A DNA stretch of 64,000 bases from Actinacidiphila sp965342175 (GCF_965342175.1 NZ_CBDRBL010000030.1:1-64000), one strand, 5' to 3'. Numbered from the stretch's first letter, positions 15,569 to 24,273 are shown. A program made the numbers and translations. Notes: generated by a model not told the origin, from the sequence alone.

Positions 15569-16225
15569 TCAGACCTTCACGACGACGGTCTTGGCCGCCT
15601 TGTCGTGCCAGCACTGACGGTACGGCTTGTCCCACAGGTGCCACAGGACGTTCAGCAGCGGCAGCAGAAAGCCCACGCAGGGGATCACGTTGCCGGCGAC
15701 GCTGATACCGGCGTACGTACCGGCGCGGGCCCAGGCCGCGTTGCCCGGGACGCTGCCGTCGGCGAGCCGCGCCACGCGGATCTTCATGACCTTCTTGCCG
15801 ATGGTCTGGCCGCTGGACTTCAGCATCAGCGCTTCGTACAGGAAGCTGGCGACACCGACGATGAGCGAGACCACGACCACCTTGCCGAGGTCGTCCGGGT
15901 CCGTGAAGGACGCGCCGAACGCCATGCTGAGGACGAAGGCGAGGACAAGGAAGATCGCCCCGTCGATGAGCCGGGCGACGAAGCGCTGGCCGCTTCCGGC
16001 CAGCGGGGGCATGCCCGCCAGGGCCGGGTCCGTCGGCATCTGGCCGTAGCCGGGCCCCTGCTGCGGATAGGCGTAAGGCGACTGTTGCTGCGGGAACGGC
16101 TGCTGGTCGTAAGGGTTCTGGCCCTGGGGGTACGGCTGCTGGCCGTACGGCTGCTCACCGTACGGGTTCTGGCCCCCCGAGCCGCCCTGCGGATAACCGT
16201 AGCCGGGCGGTTGATTCGAACTCAT
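15569..16225 (-). CDS. RDD family membrane protein with Gln/Tyr/Pro-rich N-terminus (first of three)
   Basis: A 218-residue protein. Residues 1-65 are a low-complexity cytoplasmic arm of NPYGEQPYGQQPYPQ-type repeats. The RDD domain follows, with the Arg and Asp in RFVARLIDGAIFLV, a GQTIGKKVMKIRVARLADG loop, and a final DKPYRQCWHDKAAKTVVVKV motif. Three membrane helices are expected. RDD proteins are of uncertain function, with suggested roles in ion transport or membrane organisation. The two further RDD genes upstream on the same strand share the C-terminal WHDKA motif, suggesting duplication. Confidence 0.9.
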   Translation of the reverse strand: MSSNQPPGYGYPQGGSGGQNPYGEQPYGQQPYPQGQNPYDQQPFPQQQSPYAYPQQGPGYGQMPTDPALAGMPPLAGSGQRFVARLIDGAIFLVLAFVLSMAFGASFTDPDDLGKVVVVSLIVGVASFLYEALMLKSSGQTIGKKVMKIRVARLADGSVPGNAAWARAGTYAGISVAGNVIPCVGFLLPLLNVLWHLWDKPYRQCWHDKAAKTVVVKV

Positions 16226-16305
16226 GGGACGAGTAAATCAGCCGGGCATGACGACGCATAGACGCCGGATGGTCACGGCCCTGCGACGATCACCCGAAGC
16301 CCGCC

Positions 16306-17034
16306 TCACCCCACGGAGACCACCACGGTTTGCCCCGCTTTGTCGTGCAGGCACTGGCGATACGGCTTGTCCCAGGTGCACCAGAGCACTTCGATGACCC
16401 AGAAGACCTCACCGCAGCACGGGACGATCGGCACCAGCGAGTAGACCGACTCCCGCTTCAGCGCCGCCGGGGCCGTCGGCTTGGCGCCGTCGGCGAGCAT
16501 GCCGACGCGCACCCGCAACAGCTTCTTGCCGAGGCTCTGCCCGTACCGGGTGAGCATGAACACCTGGTAGGCCAGATAGACCACGGCGTAGATCACGCTC
16601 TGGGAGAACACCGCGCCGGTGGCGTTGTAGTCGTAGTTCCAGATCAGCCCGGTGAGGCCGTAGACGGGGATGCCGATGACGAGCGCGTCGACGATGCGTG
16701 CGGCCAGCCTGCGCCCCCGGTTCGCCAACGGGGGCATGCCCGCAAGGGGATCCGGCTCCCCCATGCCGTAGGAGCCGCTCGCGTACGGGTCGCCCCCACC
16801 GCCGTAGGCCGGCCGGTCGTAGGGCGAGCCGCCTGGTGCGGACGGGTACGGCGGCGGGTACGCCTGCCGCCCGGGCGGCGGCTGCTGCCCCGGGGGCTCC
16901 TGCCCGGGCTCCTGCCCGGGCGGCTGCTCACCGGGCAGGCCGCCGGGCGGTGACTGCCCGGCCGACGGCTGCGCGGGCCCGGACGGCTCCCGGGGCGGCT
17001 TGGCGTACGGGTCCTCGGGCTGGTCGGTGCTCAT
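16306..17034 (-). CDS. RDD family membrane protein (second of three)
   Basis: A 242-residue protein beginning MSTDQPEDPYAKPPREPSGPAQ. Residues 1-95 are a Pro/Gly/Gln-rich arm. The RDD domain starts at RRLAARIVDALVIGIPV, has GQSLGKKLLRVRVGMLADG, and ends DKPYRQCLHDKAGQTVVVSVG. The organisation matches the neighbours on both sides. Function unknown; the domain assignment is secure. Confidence 0.9.
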   Translation of the reverse strand: MSTDQPEDPYAKPPREPSGPAQPSAGQSPPGGLPGEQPPGQEPGQEPPGQQPPPGRQAYPPPYPSAPGGSPYDRPAYGGGGDPYASGSYGMGEPDPLAGMPPLANRGRRLAARIVDALVIGIPVYGLTGLIWNYDYNATGAVFSQSVIYAVVYLAYQVFMLTRYGQSLGKKLLRVRVGMLADGAKPTAPAALKRESVYSLVPIVPCCGEVFWVIEVLWCTWDKPYRQCLHDKAGQTVVVSVG

Positions 17035-17090
17035 GTCCCGAGTGAAACCCGGACGATACGGCCGCGCCTCCGGCGGGGGCCGTTCGGGTG

Positions 17091-18308
17091 TCAGCGCTCG
17101 CGGGCCACGAAGGTGCGCGCCGCCTTGTCGTGCCAGCACTGCCGCCACGGCCGGTCGAACAGGCACCACGCCAGCCCCAGGAAGCCGACGACGAGCGCGT
17201 CCAGCACCGTACGGGTGAGCCACCGGCGCAGCGCCTGCCCGAAGCCCGGCTCGTACTGGCTCTCGATGTCCAGCACGCGCAGGCCGAGCAGCTTCTTGCC
17301 GAGGGTGCGGCCCCACTTTGCGGTGGGCAGCACCTCGTACAGCAGCCCGGTGACGAGCGCGACGGCGGCGACGATGCCCAGGTAGACGCCCGTCGTGCCG
17401 TCCACCAGCCAGACCGTCACCTCCTCGCCCGTCAGCCGGGCGGCGTCCACCTTGTCGCGCAGGTGCTCGTACGCCGCCGTCCCCAGCGGCATCGCGGCCG
17501 CCGCGACGACCGCGCCCACCACGACGGTGTCGATCAGCCGGGCCACCAGCCGCTTCCCGAGAGAGGCGGGGCGTGCCTGGTCCCGCGCGGAGGCGAACGG
17601 GTCGTCGGCGACCGGACGCCACGGTGCCGGGGTCGCGGACTCGCCGCCCTGCGAGGGGACCTGACGGGCCAGATCGTGCACCTGCTGCGCCCAGGGGACG
17701 GCCGCGGCCGGCTGCCGGGGCGCGGGGCTCTCGGCCGGCGCGGCAGCGGGGGCCTGGGGCGCGGGGGCCGGTGCCGCGGCGGCCCGGGGGGCGGGTGCGG
17801 GCGCGGCCGGTGCGGGAGCCGGGGCCGGTACGGGCGCGACGGCCTGTTCCGCACGTTCGGGGGCGCCCCACGACACACGGGGCGCGGGGTCCTGCCGGGC
17901 CAGGTCGGCGCCCCACGCCCGCTCCGGAGCGGCCTCCGCGAGGGGCTCCTGGGGCGCCGGCCGGGGCGGCAGTCCGGTGACGGTATCGGGTCCGCGTTCG
18001 GCCCGCGGCGCCCGCGGGTCCTCGTCCAGGAACATCGGCCCAGACTCCTCCAGCGCGGGGGTCCGCGGCGTCGCGACCGCCTGGGGGGTGTCCGGCACGG
18101 AGGGCGTGGGCGGCGGCGCGATGGCCGGTCCCGCCGCCGCCACGGCCGTGCCCGAGGGCGGCGCGAGGTCCTCGCCCGGCTGCGGCGCGGGGCGGCTCGT
18201 GCCGGGCACCCACGAGGACCCGTTCCAGTACCGGATGTAGCCCGGGATGGACGGGTCCGGGTAGTACCCGGGTCCGGGCATACTCCCGCCGCTGCTACCG
18301 GAGGTCAT
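17091..18308 (-). CDS. Long RDD family membrane protein with DUF2510 domain (third of three)
   Basis: A 405-residue protein. The N-terminus carries a DUF2510-like motif (GYYPDPSIPGYIRYWNGSSWVPGT) at about residues 13-36, then roughly 190 residues of Ala/Pro-rich sequence. The RDD domain begins at KRLVARLIDTVVVGAVVAAA, continues with GRTLGKKLLGLRVLDIESQYEPG, and ends QCWHDKAARTFVARER. The ATG at 18308 has GGGAG upstream. It is the first gene of the minus-strand RDD row and is divergent from ssgG. The long arm may bind cell-wall or cytoskeletal partners, but that is only a guess. Confidence 0.88.
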   Translation of the reverse strand: MTSGSSGGSMPGPGYYPDPSIPGYIRYWNGSSWVPGTSRPAPQPGEDLAPPSGTAVAAAGPAIAPPPTPSVPDTPQAVATPRTPALEESGPMFLDEDPRAPRAERGPDTVTGLPPRPAPQEPLAEAAPERAWGADLARQDPAPRVSWGAPERAEQAVAPVPAPAPAPAAPAPAPRAAAAPAPAPQAPAAAPAESPAPRQPAAAVPWAQQVHDLARQVPSQGGESATPAPWRPVADDPFASARDQARPASLGKRLVARLIDTVVVGAVVAAAAMPLGTAAYEHLRDKVDAARLTGEEVTVWLVDGTTGVYLGIVAAVALVTGLLYEVLPTAKWGRTLGKKLLGLRVLDIESQYEPGFGQALRRWLTRTVLDALVVGFLGLAWCLFDRPWRQCWHDKAARTFVARER

Positions 18309-18765
18309 CCGTGACAACTCCCCTCACGACCGACACGCTCGACCAGCCCGCCGTCCCCCGGCGTGCAAGGAGGACACTAACGAAGAACGCGGCGGGCGGA
18401 CGAAAGAAACGATCCACGGGCGATGATCGGCATTCCGGGGCAAATCCCGGCGGCCGAACCGATACGCTTCCGAACTGACGCCGCCTCGGACGGACGGGGG
18501 CACGCGCGCCGCGGAGTCGTGCGCGCGGCGGGGGCGGAAACGGGATCACCGTCGACAACCGGGCGCACCCCGTGCGGAGCGGACGCCGGCATTCCGTGTG
18601 TACCGCATGCATCTCGCGTGTGCCAGGCATTCGGGAAAAGTCCTTCCGATCGCCGGAACCCGCGTCATGGTGAGGGCCGTATGCGCTCTCTCCCGGTGCG
18701 GGCCCCGCGCGGCATCCGCCGCGCAGCGCCGCCAGGGGCCTTCGCGCCGAGGAAAGGACGACGAG
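18309..18765. other. Long divergent promoter region between RDD gene and ssgG
   Basis: About 460 bases. A reading frame in phase with ssgG extends back to 18598, but the conserved SsgA-like start MHTVVERELEM lies at 18766 behind GGAAAGGACG. I see no RNA gene or repeat. Promoters of both divergent genes must be here. Confidence 0.4.
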
Positions 18766-19251
18766 ATGCACACTGTGGTCGAACGCGAACTGGAGATGCA
18801 CCTGGTGCTGTCGCCCGAGCGGAGCATCCCCGTACCGGCCATGCTGGCCTACCGGGCCGAGGATCCCTTCGCCGTGCACATCGCCTTCCACCTCGGCTCG
18901 GGCTCCCCGGTCAACTGGACTTTCGCCCGGGAGCTGCTGGTCGAGGGGGTGTTCCGGCCGAGCGGACACGGCGACGTGCGGATCTGGCCGACCAAGACGG
19001 ACGGGCGCAGCGTGATCTGCATGGCCCTCAGCTCGCCGGACGGCACCGCGCTGCTGGAGGCGCCCTCGCACCCGGTGGCGGCGTGGCTGGAGCGCACGCT
19101 GCGGGCGGTGCCGCCGGGGACGGAGCTGGACCACCTGTCCATGGACGAGCGGCTGGACGAGCTGCTCGCCCCGGCCGCCGGCGAGGGCGGTCTCGACGAG
19201 CGCCGCCCGCGCGACCCGCGGCACGGCTCCGACGGACCGCCGGACGCCTGA
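18766..19251 (+). CDS. ssgG: SsgA-like sporulation protein (SsgG-type)
   Basis: A 161-residue member of the SsgA-like proteins, which are limited to morphologically complex actinomycetes and guide septum placement and spore-wall assembly. The family core is visible: VERELEMHLVLSPERSIPVPAMLAYRAEDPFAVHIAFH, then FARELLVEGVFRPSGHGDVRIWP. The C-terminal 25 residues are variable. The name SsgG is based on the match of neighbourhood (upstream of the FAD oxidase and hpd) to the S. coelicolor ssgG locus as I recall it; SsgG there helps localise FtsZ to septum sites. Confidence 0.85.
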   Translation: MHTVVERELEMHLVLSPERSIPVPAMLAYRAEDPFAVHIAFHLGSGSPVNWTFARELLVEGVFRPSGHGDVRIWPTKTDGRSVICMALSSPDGTALLEAPSHPVAAWLERTLRAVPPGTELDHLSMDERLDELLAPAAGEGGLDERRPRDPRHGSDGPPDA

Positions 19252-19363
19252 GCGGCCGGACGCGCGTACACCCGCCCGAACCGCCGGACGCCCGACCGCC
19301 GGACGCCCGGGGCGAGGCCCGCGGGGCCCGGCGGCGGCCGCAGCGGCGGGCTCGGCGGCGGGC

Positions 19364-20731
19364 TCAGAACACCTTGCCCGGGTTGAGGATGCCGAGCGGG
19401 TCGAAGACGGCCTTGATGCCGCGCTGCATCTCCAGCCCCACCGGGCCGAGTTCGCGCGCCAGCCACTCGCGTTTGAGGACCCCGACGCCGTGCTCCCCGG
19501 TGATCGTGCCGCCGAGCTCCAGGCCGAGGGCCATGATCTCGTCGAAGGACTCGCGGGCCCGGCCGGACTCCTCCGGATCGGCGGCGTCGAAGCAGACCAC
19601 GGGGTGGGTGTTGCCGTCCCCGGCGTGCGCGCACACCCCGATCGTCAGGTCGTGCTTGCGGGCGATCGCCGCGACCCCGTCCAGCATCGCGGCGAGCCTG
19701 CCGCGCGGCACGCACACGTCGTCGATCATCGTGGCCGTGGAGACCCGCTCCAGCGCGGGCAGCGCCAACCGCCGCGCCTGCAGCAGCATCTCGGACTCCG
19801 CCGCGTCCTCGGCGGGCACCACCTGCGTCGCCCCGGCGGCCGTGCACAACGCTCCCACCGCGGCCAGGTCGGCGGCGGGGTCGGGGGTGTCGAAGGCGGC
19901 GAGCAGCAGCGCCTCGGTGGACTCGGGCAGGCCCATGTTCGTCATCGTGTTGACGGCGCGCACGGTCGTGCCGTCCATCAGCTCCAGCAACGAGGGCACG
20001 TGCCCGCCGGCCATGATGTCGCAGACGGCCGCGCAGGCCTCCTCCGCCGAGGGGAACTCGGCCACCAGGGCCAGCTGGGCGGGCGGCGCGGGCTTGAGCG
20101 CCAGCACGGCCCGCACCACGATGCCGAGGCTGCCCTCGGAGCCGACGAACAGCCGGGTCAGGTCGTATCCGGCGACGCCCTTGGCGGTGCGCCGGCCGGT
20201 GCGCAGCAGCCGCCCGTCGGCCAGGACGACTTCCAGGCCGAGCACGTACTCGGCGGTGACCCCGTACTTGACACAGCACAGGCCTCCGGAGCCGGTGCCG
20301 ATGTTGCCGCCGATGGTGCACTGCTCCCAACTGGAGGGGTCCGGTGGGTAGTACAGGCCCCGCTCGGCGACGGCGCGGGACAGGGCGGCGTTGACGACGC
20401 CCGGCTCGACGACCGCGACGCGGTCGACGGGGTCGATCTCCAGGACGCGGTCCATCCTGGTCAGGGAGAGCACGATGCAGCCGTCGGTGGCGTTGGCGGC
20501 GCCCGACAGGCCGGTACGGGCTCCTTGCGGCACGACGGGCACCCGCAGGGCCGTGGCGGTCCGCATGACGTGCTGGACCTGCTCCACGGTGCGCGGCAGA
20601 ACGACCACCGCGGGCGCCCCTGAGGGGCAGAAGCTCGCCATGTCGTTCGCGTAGGAGGCGGTGACGTCGGGATCGACGAGGATGGCCTCGTCGGGGAGCC
20701 CGGCGCGCAGCCGGTCGATGAGATCGCCCAT
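19364..20731 (-). CDS. FAD-linked oxidase, glycolate/D-lactate oxidase GlcD-like
   Basis: A 455-residue flavoprotein of the VAO/PCMH family. The FAD-binding block is VPVVPQGARTGLSGAANA near residue 70, followed by PPDPSSWEQCTIGGNIGTGSGGL. The C-terminal FAD-oxidase domain has IGVCAHAGDGNTHPVV and ITGEHGVGVLKREWL, both typical of glycolate oxidase subunit GlcD and D-2-hydroxyacid dehydrogenases. No iron-sulfur GlcF partner lies nearby, so a stand-alone D-lactate or 2-hydroxyacid dehydrogenase is likely. Confidence 0.92.
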   Translation of the reverse strand: MGDLIDRLRAGLPDEAILVDPDVTASYANDMASFCPSGAPAVVVLPRTVEQVQHVMRTATALRVPVVPQGARTGLSGAANATDGCIVLSLTRMDRVLEIDPVDRVAVVEPGVVNAALSRAVAERGLYYPPDPSSWEQCTIGGNIGTGSGGLCCVKYGVTAEYVLGLEVVLADGRLLRTGRRTAKGVAGYDLTRLFVGSEGSLGIVVRAVLALKPAPPAQLALVAEFPSAEEACAAVCDIMAGGHVPSLLELMDGTTVRAVNTMTNMGLPESTEALLLAAFDTPDPAADLAAVGALCTAAGATQVVPAEDAAESEMLLQARRLALPALERVSTATMIDDVCVPRGRLAAMLDGVAAIARKHDLTIGVCAHAGDGNTHPVVCFDAADPEESGRARESFDEIMALGLELGGTITGEHGVGVLKREWLARELGPVGLEMQRGIKAVFDPLGILNPGKVF

Positions 20732-20857
20732 GCGTCCAGCTTCGCACCGCGCCGCCGCCCGGGGAAGATCGCGTCACGGGGCGGATCGGTTCCGGGGCGC
20801 GTTGCGGGTGTGCGTGAGTATCCGTACGGATGGTGGCCCGGGCACCACCCGGCGAGG

Positions 20858-21298
20858 ATGACCGACGTGACGGAGACGACGGACAGGACGGGCACGACGG
20901 GCGCGACGGGCACGACGGGCGCGACGGGTGCCCGGGACGCGGAGCAGGTGCGGCGGCACGGGCGCAGGATCGTGGTGCGCTGCGTGTGGGCGGTCGTGCT
21001 GCTCGCCCCGCCGGTGGTGCTGTGGGTCATGGGCGCGGTGGACGCGGCGCGGCACGCGAGCCCCACGGACTGGGCCGGCAACCACCGCACCAAGGTGGCC
21101 CTGGAGAACGCGGCCGTGCTCATCGGGGGTCTGCCCGCGGCGGGTACGGTGGCCGGCGCGCTCGCCGGGGCGCTGCGGCGGCCGCCGCGCACGGGGCTGT
21201 GGGCGGCGACGGGGGCGGTGCTGGGGGCGCTGGCGTTGTGGGCGTTCGGCGCGTACGCGCTCGTGATGGCCTTCCGCCACTTCAGGCTCGTCTTCTGA
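20858..21298 (+). CDS. Small membrane protein with Thr/Gly-rich N-terminus
   Basis: About 146 residues beginning MTDVTETTDRTGTTGATGTT. The coding DNA at 20883-20940 is made of short repeats of the type acgacgggc, giving a TGTTGATG-like peptide. Three hydrophobic stretches follow: VVRCVWAVVLLAPPVVLWVMGAV, AAVLIGGLPAAGTVAGALAG and the C-terminal LWAATGAVLGALALWAFGAYALV. No family is recognised. A start 48 bases upstream is possible. Confidence 0.65.
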   Translation: MTDVTETTDRTGTTGATGTTGATGARDAEQVRRHGRRIVVRCVWAVVLLAPPVVLWVMGAVDAARHASPTDWAGNHRTKVALENAAVLIGGLPAAGTVAGALAGALRRPPRTGLWAATGAVLGALALWAFGAYALVMAFRHFRLVF

Positions 21299-21304
21299 CG
21301 GCGG

Positions 21305-21353
21305 CCGGTGCCGGTCCACGCCCCTCCCCCGTGGGGGCACGGACCGGCGCCGG
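21305..21353. terminator. Terminator between convergent membrane protein gene and hpd
   Basis: CCGGTGCCGGTCC pairs with GGACCGGCGCCGG over 13 positions with one G-T pair. A second hairpin (cccctccccc / gtggggg) lies within the loop. It sits between two convergent stops. Confidence 0.7.
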
Positions 21354-21371
21354 AGTCCGCCGTGTCGGCGA

Positions 21372-22517
21372 TCAGAGGTTGCCGCGGCGCTCCTGCTCGC
21401 GCTCGATCGCCTCGAAGAGCGCCTTGAAGTTGCCCTTGCCGAAGCCCATCGAACCGTGCCGCTCGATCATTTCGAAGAAGACGGTCGGGCGATCCTGGAC
21501 AGGCTTGGTGAAGATCTGCAGCAGGTAGCCGTCTTCGTCCCGGTCTGCCAGGATCTTCAGCTCGCGCAGGGTGTCGATCGGGACGCGGGTGTCGCCCACC
21601 CACTCGCCGAGGGTGTCGTAGTAGGAGTCCGGGGTGTCGAGGAACTCGACGCCGGCGGCGCGCATCGCGCGGACCGAGGCGACGATGTCGTTGGTGGCGA
21701 GGGCGATGTGCTGGACGCCCGGGCCGCCGTAGAACTCGAGGTACTCGTCGATCTGCGACTTCTTCTTGGCGATCGCGGGCTCGTTGATGGGGAACTTGAC
21801 CTTCAGCGTGCCGTCCGCGACGACCTTGGACATCAGGGCCGAGTACTCGGTGGCGATGTCGTCACCGACGAACTCCTTCATGTTGGTGAAGCCCATGACG
21901 CGGTTGTAGAAGGTCACCCAGTCGTTCATCCTGCCGAGTTCGACGTTGCCGACGCAGTGGTCGATCGCCTGGAAGAACCGCTTGGCCGGGGGCTCCACGA
22001 TCGGCTCGGCGGCGACGTAGCCGGGCAGGTACGGGCCCTTGTAGGCGCCGCGCTCGACCAGGGTGTGGCGGGTCTCGCCGTAGGTGGCGATGGCGGCCAC
22101 GACGACGGTGCCGAACTCGTCGGAGACCTCGTGCGGCTCCTCCAGGCCGGTGGCGCCGTGCGCGAGGGCATAGTCGTAGGCGGCGCGGACGTCCGGCACC
22201 TCCAGGGCCAGGTCCACCACGCCGTCGCCGTGGGCGGCGACGTGCTCCGCCAGGAAGCGGCCGTGGTCGGTGGTGGCCTTGATGACCGAGGTGAACACGA
22301 AGCGGGCGCTCCCGGACTCCAGGACGTAGGAGGCGGTCTCGCGGCTGCCGTTCTCCGGTCCGGAGTAGGCCACGCGCTTCATGCCGAACGCGGTCGAGTA
22401 GTAGTGGGCGGCCTGCTTGGCGTTGCCCACGGCGAAGACGACAGCGTCCATCCCCTTGACCGGGAACGGGTCAGCGTCGCCGGGGGTGGGGGCCGTGTGA
22501 TCCAGGGTCTCAGTCAT
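21372..22517 (-). CDS. hpd: 4-hydroxyphenylpyruvate dioxygenase
   Basis: A 381-residue non-haem iron dioxygenase that turns 4-hydroxyphenylpyruvate into homogentisate in tyrosine breakdown, and supplies the ochronotic pigment precursor in Streptomyces. Two vicinal-oxygen-chelate halves are present. Iron ligands are expected in FFQAIDHCVGNVELG, in GPGVQHIALATNDI, and at the Glu of TVFFEMIER near the C-terminus. The blocks DGYLLQIFTKPVQDRPT and GSMGFGKGNFKALFEAIEREQ are diagnostic. An Lrp/AsnC regulator is encoded divergently. Confidence 0.97.
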   Translation of the reverse strand: MTETLDHTAPTPGDADPFPVKGMDAVVFAVGNAKQAAHYYSTAFGMKRVAYSGPENGSRETASYVLESGSARFVFTSVIKATTDHGRFLAEHVAAHGDGVVDLALEVPDVRAAYDYALAHGATGLEEPHEVSDEFGTVVVAAIATYGETRHTLVERGAYKGPYLPGYVAAEPIVEPPAKRFFQAIDHCVGNVELGRMNDWVTFYNRVMGFTNMKEFVGDDIATEYSALMSKVVADGTLKVKFPINEPAIAKKKSQIDEYLEFYGGPGVQHIALATNDIVASVRAMRAAGVEFLDTPDSYYDTLGEWVGDTRVPIDTLRELKILADRDEDGYLLQIFTKPVQDRPTVFFEMIERHGSMGFGKGNFKALFEAIEREQERRGNL

Positions 22518-22650
22518 GGCAGCAGCCTCGCCTGACACTTCAAGGTGCGCAATACTTGTCAGAACCATTGGGCAATCTGTACAGCGGTACAGCAGATGCA
22601 GTTGGCATTCTGTGCACAGTGACCACCGTCACGGGAGGGCAGGGGGCGCC
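22518..22650. promoter_or_regulatory. Divergent hpd / Lrp-regulator promoter region with direct repeats
   Basis: The 133-base gap contains two related blocks, TTGGGCAATCTGTACA at about 22569 and TTGGCATTCTGTGCACA at about 22602, and a palindrome-like GTACAGCGGTAC between them. Such repeats are usual binding sites for the neighbouring AsnC/Lrp-type regulator. The region is clearly less GC-rich than its surroundings. Confidence 0.55.
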
Positions 22651-23127
22651 ATGGGGATCGACCGGCTGGACGGTCGGCTGATCAAGCTGCTCGCCGAGGA
22701 ACCCCGGATCGGCGTGCTGGAGGCGTCGCGCCGCCTGGGAGTGGCGCGCGGGACGGTGCAGGCACGACTTGACCGGCTTCAGGCCAACGGGGTGATCCGC
22801 GACTTCGGGCCGCAGGTGGACCCGGCCGCGCTGGGTTATCCGGTGACGGCCTTCGCGACGCTGGAGATCAAGCAGGGACAGGGCCCGGACGTGCGGGCGC
22901 ACCTGGCAGGCGTGCCGGAGGTGCTGGAGCTGCACACCACGACCGGGCAGGGGGACATGCTGTGCCGGCTGGTGGCCCGCTCGAACGCCGACCTCCAACG
23001 TGTGATCGACCGGGTTGTGGGCTTTGATGGCATCGTGCGGGCCTCCACGGCGATCGTCATGGAGAATCCGGTCCCGTTGCGGATCATCCCGCTGGTCGAG
23101 CAGGCGGCGCAGGACGCGGACGCGTAG
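22651..23127 (+). CDS. Lrp/AsnC family regulator of hpd
   Basis: A 158-residue regulator. The N-terminal helix-turn-helix is LDGRLIKLLAEEPRIGVLEASRRLGVARGTVQARLDRL, and the C-terminal RAM/ligand domain includes GVPEVLELHTTTGQGDMLCRLVARSNADL. The ATG at 22651 follows GGGAGGGCAGGGGG. Divergent placement and shared promoter point to control of hpd, probably with an aromatic amino or keto acid as effector (inferred). Confidence 0.92.
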   Translation: MGIDRLDGRLIKLLAEEPRIGVLEASRRLGVARGTVQARLDRLQANGVIRDFGPQVDPAALGYPVTAFATLEIKQGQGPDVRAHLAGVPEVLELHTTTGQGDMLCRLVARSNADLQRVIDRVVGFDGIVRASTAIVMENPVPLRIIPLVEQAAQDADA

Positions 23128-23164
23128 CCGGCACGGAGACGAGGGACGGCGGGGGTGATTCCGG

Positions 23165-23393
23165 GTGAGCTTCTGGGAGTACCTCGCCGTCCGGCACGGA
23201 CGCCGCCCCCGTCGTCAACGGCAGGACCCTCGACCGCTGGCCGGCCATCCGCGGCCTGCTCGACCCGCTGTCGGCGAAGCTCACCAACGCCGTCGGCCGT
23301 GAGCTCAACGCGAAGGTCGACGTGGAGGGCGAGGACCCGCACGAGGTGGCCAAGGCCTGGCTGGTGAAGGAGGGCTTCATCACGGCGGGCTGA
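23165..23393 (+). pseudogene. Deletion scar of an osmoprotectant ABC transporter operon (permease start fused out of frame to binding-protein end)
   Basis: The first 12 codons from the GTG at 23165 read VSFWEYLAVRHG, the typical opening of a glycine-betaine/osmoprotectant ABC permease (OpuCB-like). From 23199, in another frame, the DNA encodes DAAPVVNGRTLDRWPAIRGL and runs through LVKEGFITAG to a stop at 23393. This is the C-terminal end of an OsmF/ProX-type binding protein. The two pieces meet at about 23200, and the second is out of frame with the first. The simplest reading is that one deletion removed the rest of the transporter operon. Confidence 0.75.
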
Positions 23394-23415
23394 GCGGCGC
23401 ACCGGTGGGCGGGCC

Positions 23416-24204
23416 TCAGCAGCTGGGGACCTTGCCTCCGGTGTCGAGGGCTTCCAGGGCGTCGACCGCGCCGTCGAGGGTGGTGACGGGCACCAGCCGC
23501 AGTCCCTTGGGGAGTTCGGACTTGGCGTCGGCGCACTCGGCCTTCGGGACGAGGAAGACGGTCGCGCCGTCGCGCCGCGCGGCCTGCTCCTTGAGCGGGA
23601 CACCGCCGACCGGCCCGACCTTGCCGTCGGCGGTGATCGTCCCCGTGCCGGCGATCCTGCGGCCGCCGGTGAGGTCGCCGCCGCGGCCGTTGCCCTCGAT
23701 CTTGTCGATGATGCCCAGGCTGAACATCAGGCCCGCGCTGGGCCCGCCGACGTCCGCGAGGTGGAGGGTGACGTCGACCTCCGAGGGGGACAGCCGCAGC
23801 TGCCGCAGGGCCGCGGCGGTCGCGTCCTGCTGGGACTCCGTCATCTCCGCCCGGTTGTGGCGCTCGATCTCCTTGACCGTGCCGCCGGTCGGGTACACCG
23901 CGTCGCGCGGCATCACGGCCTGGTCGGTGGCGAACCAGGCCGTGAGGACGTCATCGAAGCGGACGACCGCGTCCGGGTTGGTCGCCGCGATGGTCGTCAT
24001 CCGCAACTGCCCCGAGGTCTCGCGGGTCTCGGTGCCGGTGATCGTGATCACCGGCTTGCCCTGGTCGTCGCCGAGCACGTCGGCCGTGAGCCCCGGCATG
24101 ACGATCGAGATCGGCAGCGGCGCGAACAGGGCCACCGCCAGCAGCACGGCCACGAGCGCGGCGCAGAGGGCGAGGATCCGGTTCCGGGCGGAGACGAAAG
24201 GCAT
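23416..24204 (-). CDS. Membrane-anchored Lon-like (S16) serine protease, YlbL-type but without PDZ
   Basis: A 262-residue protein with one N-terminal membrane segment (ILALCAALVAVLLAVALFAPL, about residues 10-30) and an extracytoplasmic S16 domain. The catalytic Ser156 is in VGGPSAGLMFSLG and the likely Lys205 in GGVPLKEQAARRDGA. Most YlbL relatives have a PDZ domain before the S16 domain; at 262 residues this one has no room for a clear PDZ. The ATG is six bases after TACATT, which suggests a leaderless transcript. Targets unknown. Confidence 0.85.
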   Translation of the reverse strand: MPFVSARNRILALCAALVAVLLAVALFAPLPISIVMPGLTADVLGDDQGKPVITITGTETRETSGQLRMTTIAATNPDAVVRFDDVLTAWFATDQAVMPRDAVYPTGGTVKEIERHNRAEMTESQQDATAAALRQLRLSPSEVDVTLHLADVGGPSAGLMFSLGIIDKIEGNGRGGDLTGGRRIAGTGTITADGKVGPVGGVPLKEQAARRDGATVFLVPKAECADAKSELPKGLRLVPVTTLDGAVDALEALDTGGKVPSC

Positions 24205-24273
24205 GAGGTGAATGTAGTTCACGGCGGCGGCCGGCGTGCCGGAGCCCGGTGCGCCCCACCCCCGCGCGAACCC

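Noticed and set aside
18598..18765. N-terminal extension of the SsgA-like protein
   Set aside because: The conserved family start MHTVVERELEM lies at 18766 behind a good ribosome site; the upstream frame reads as non-conserved basic sequence.
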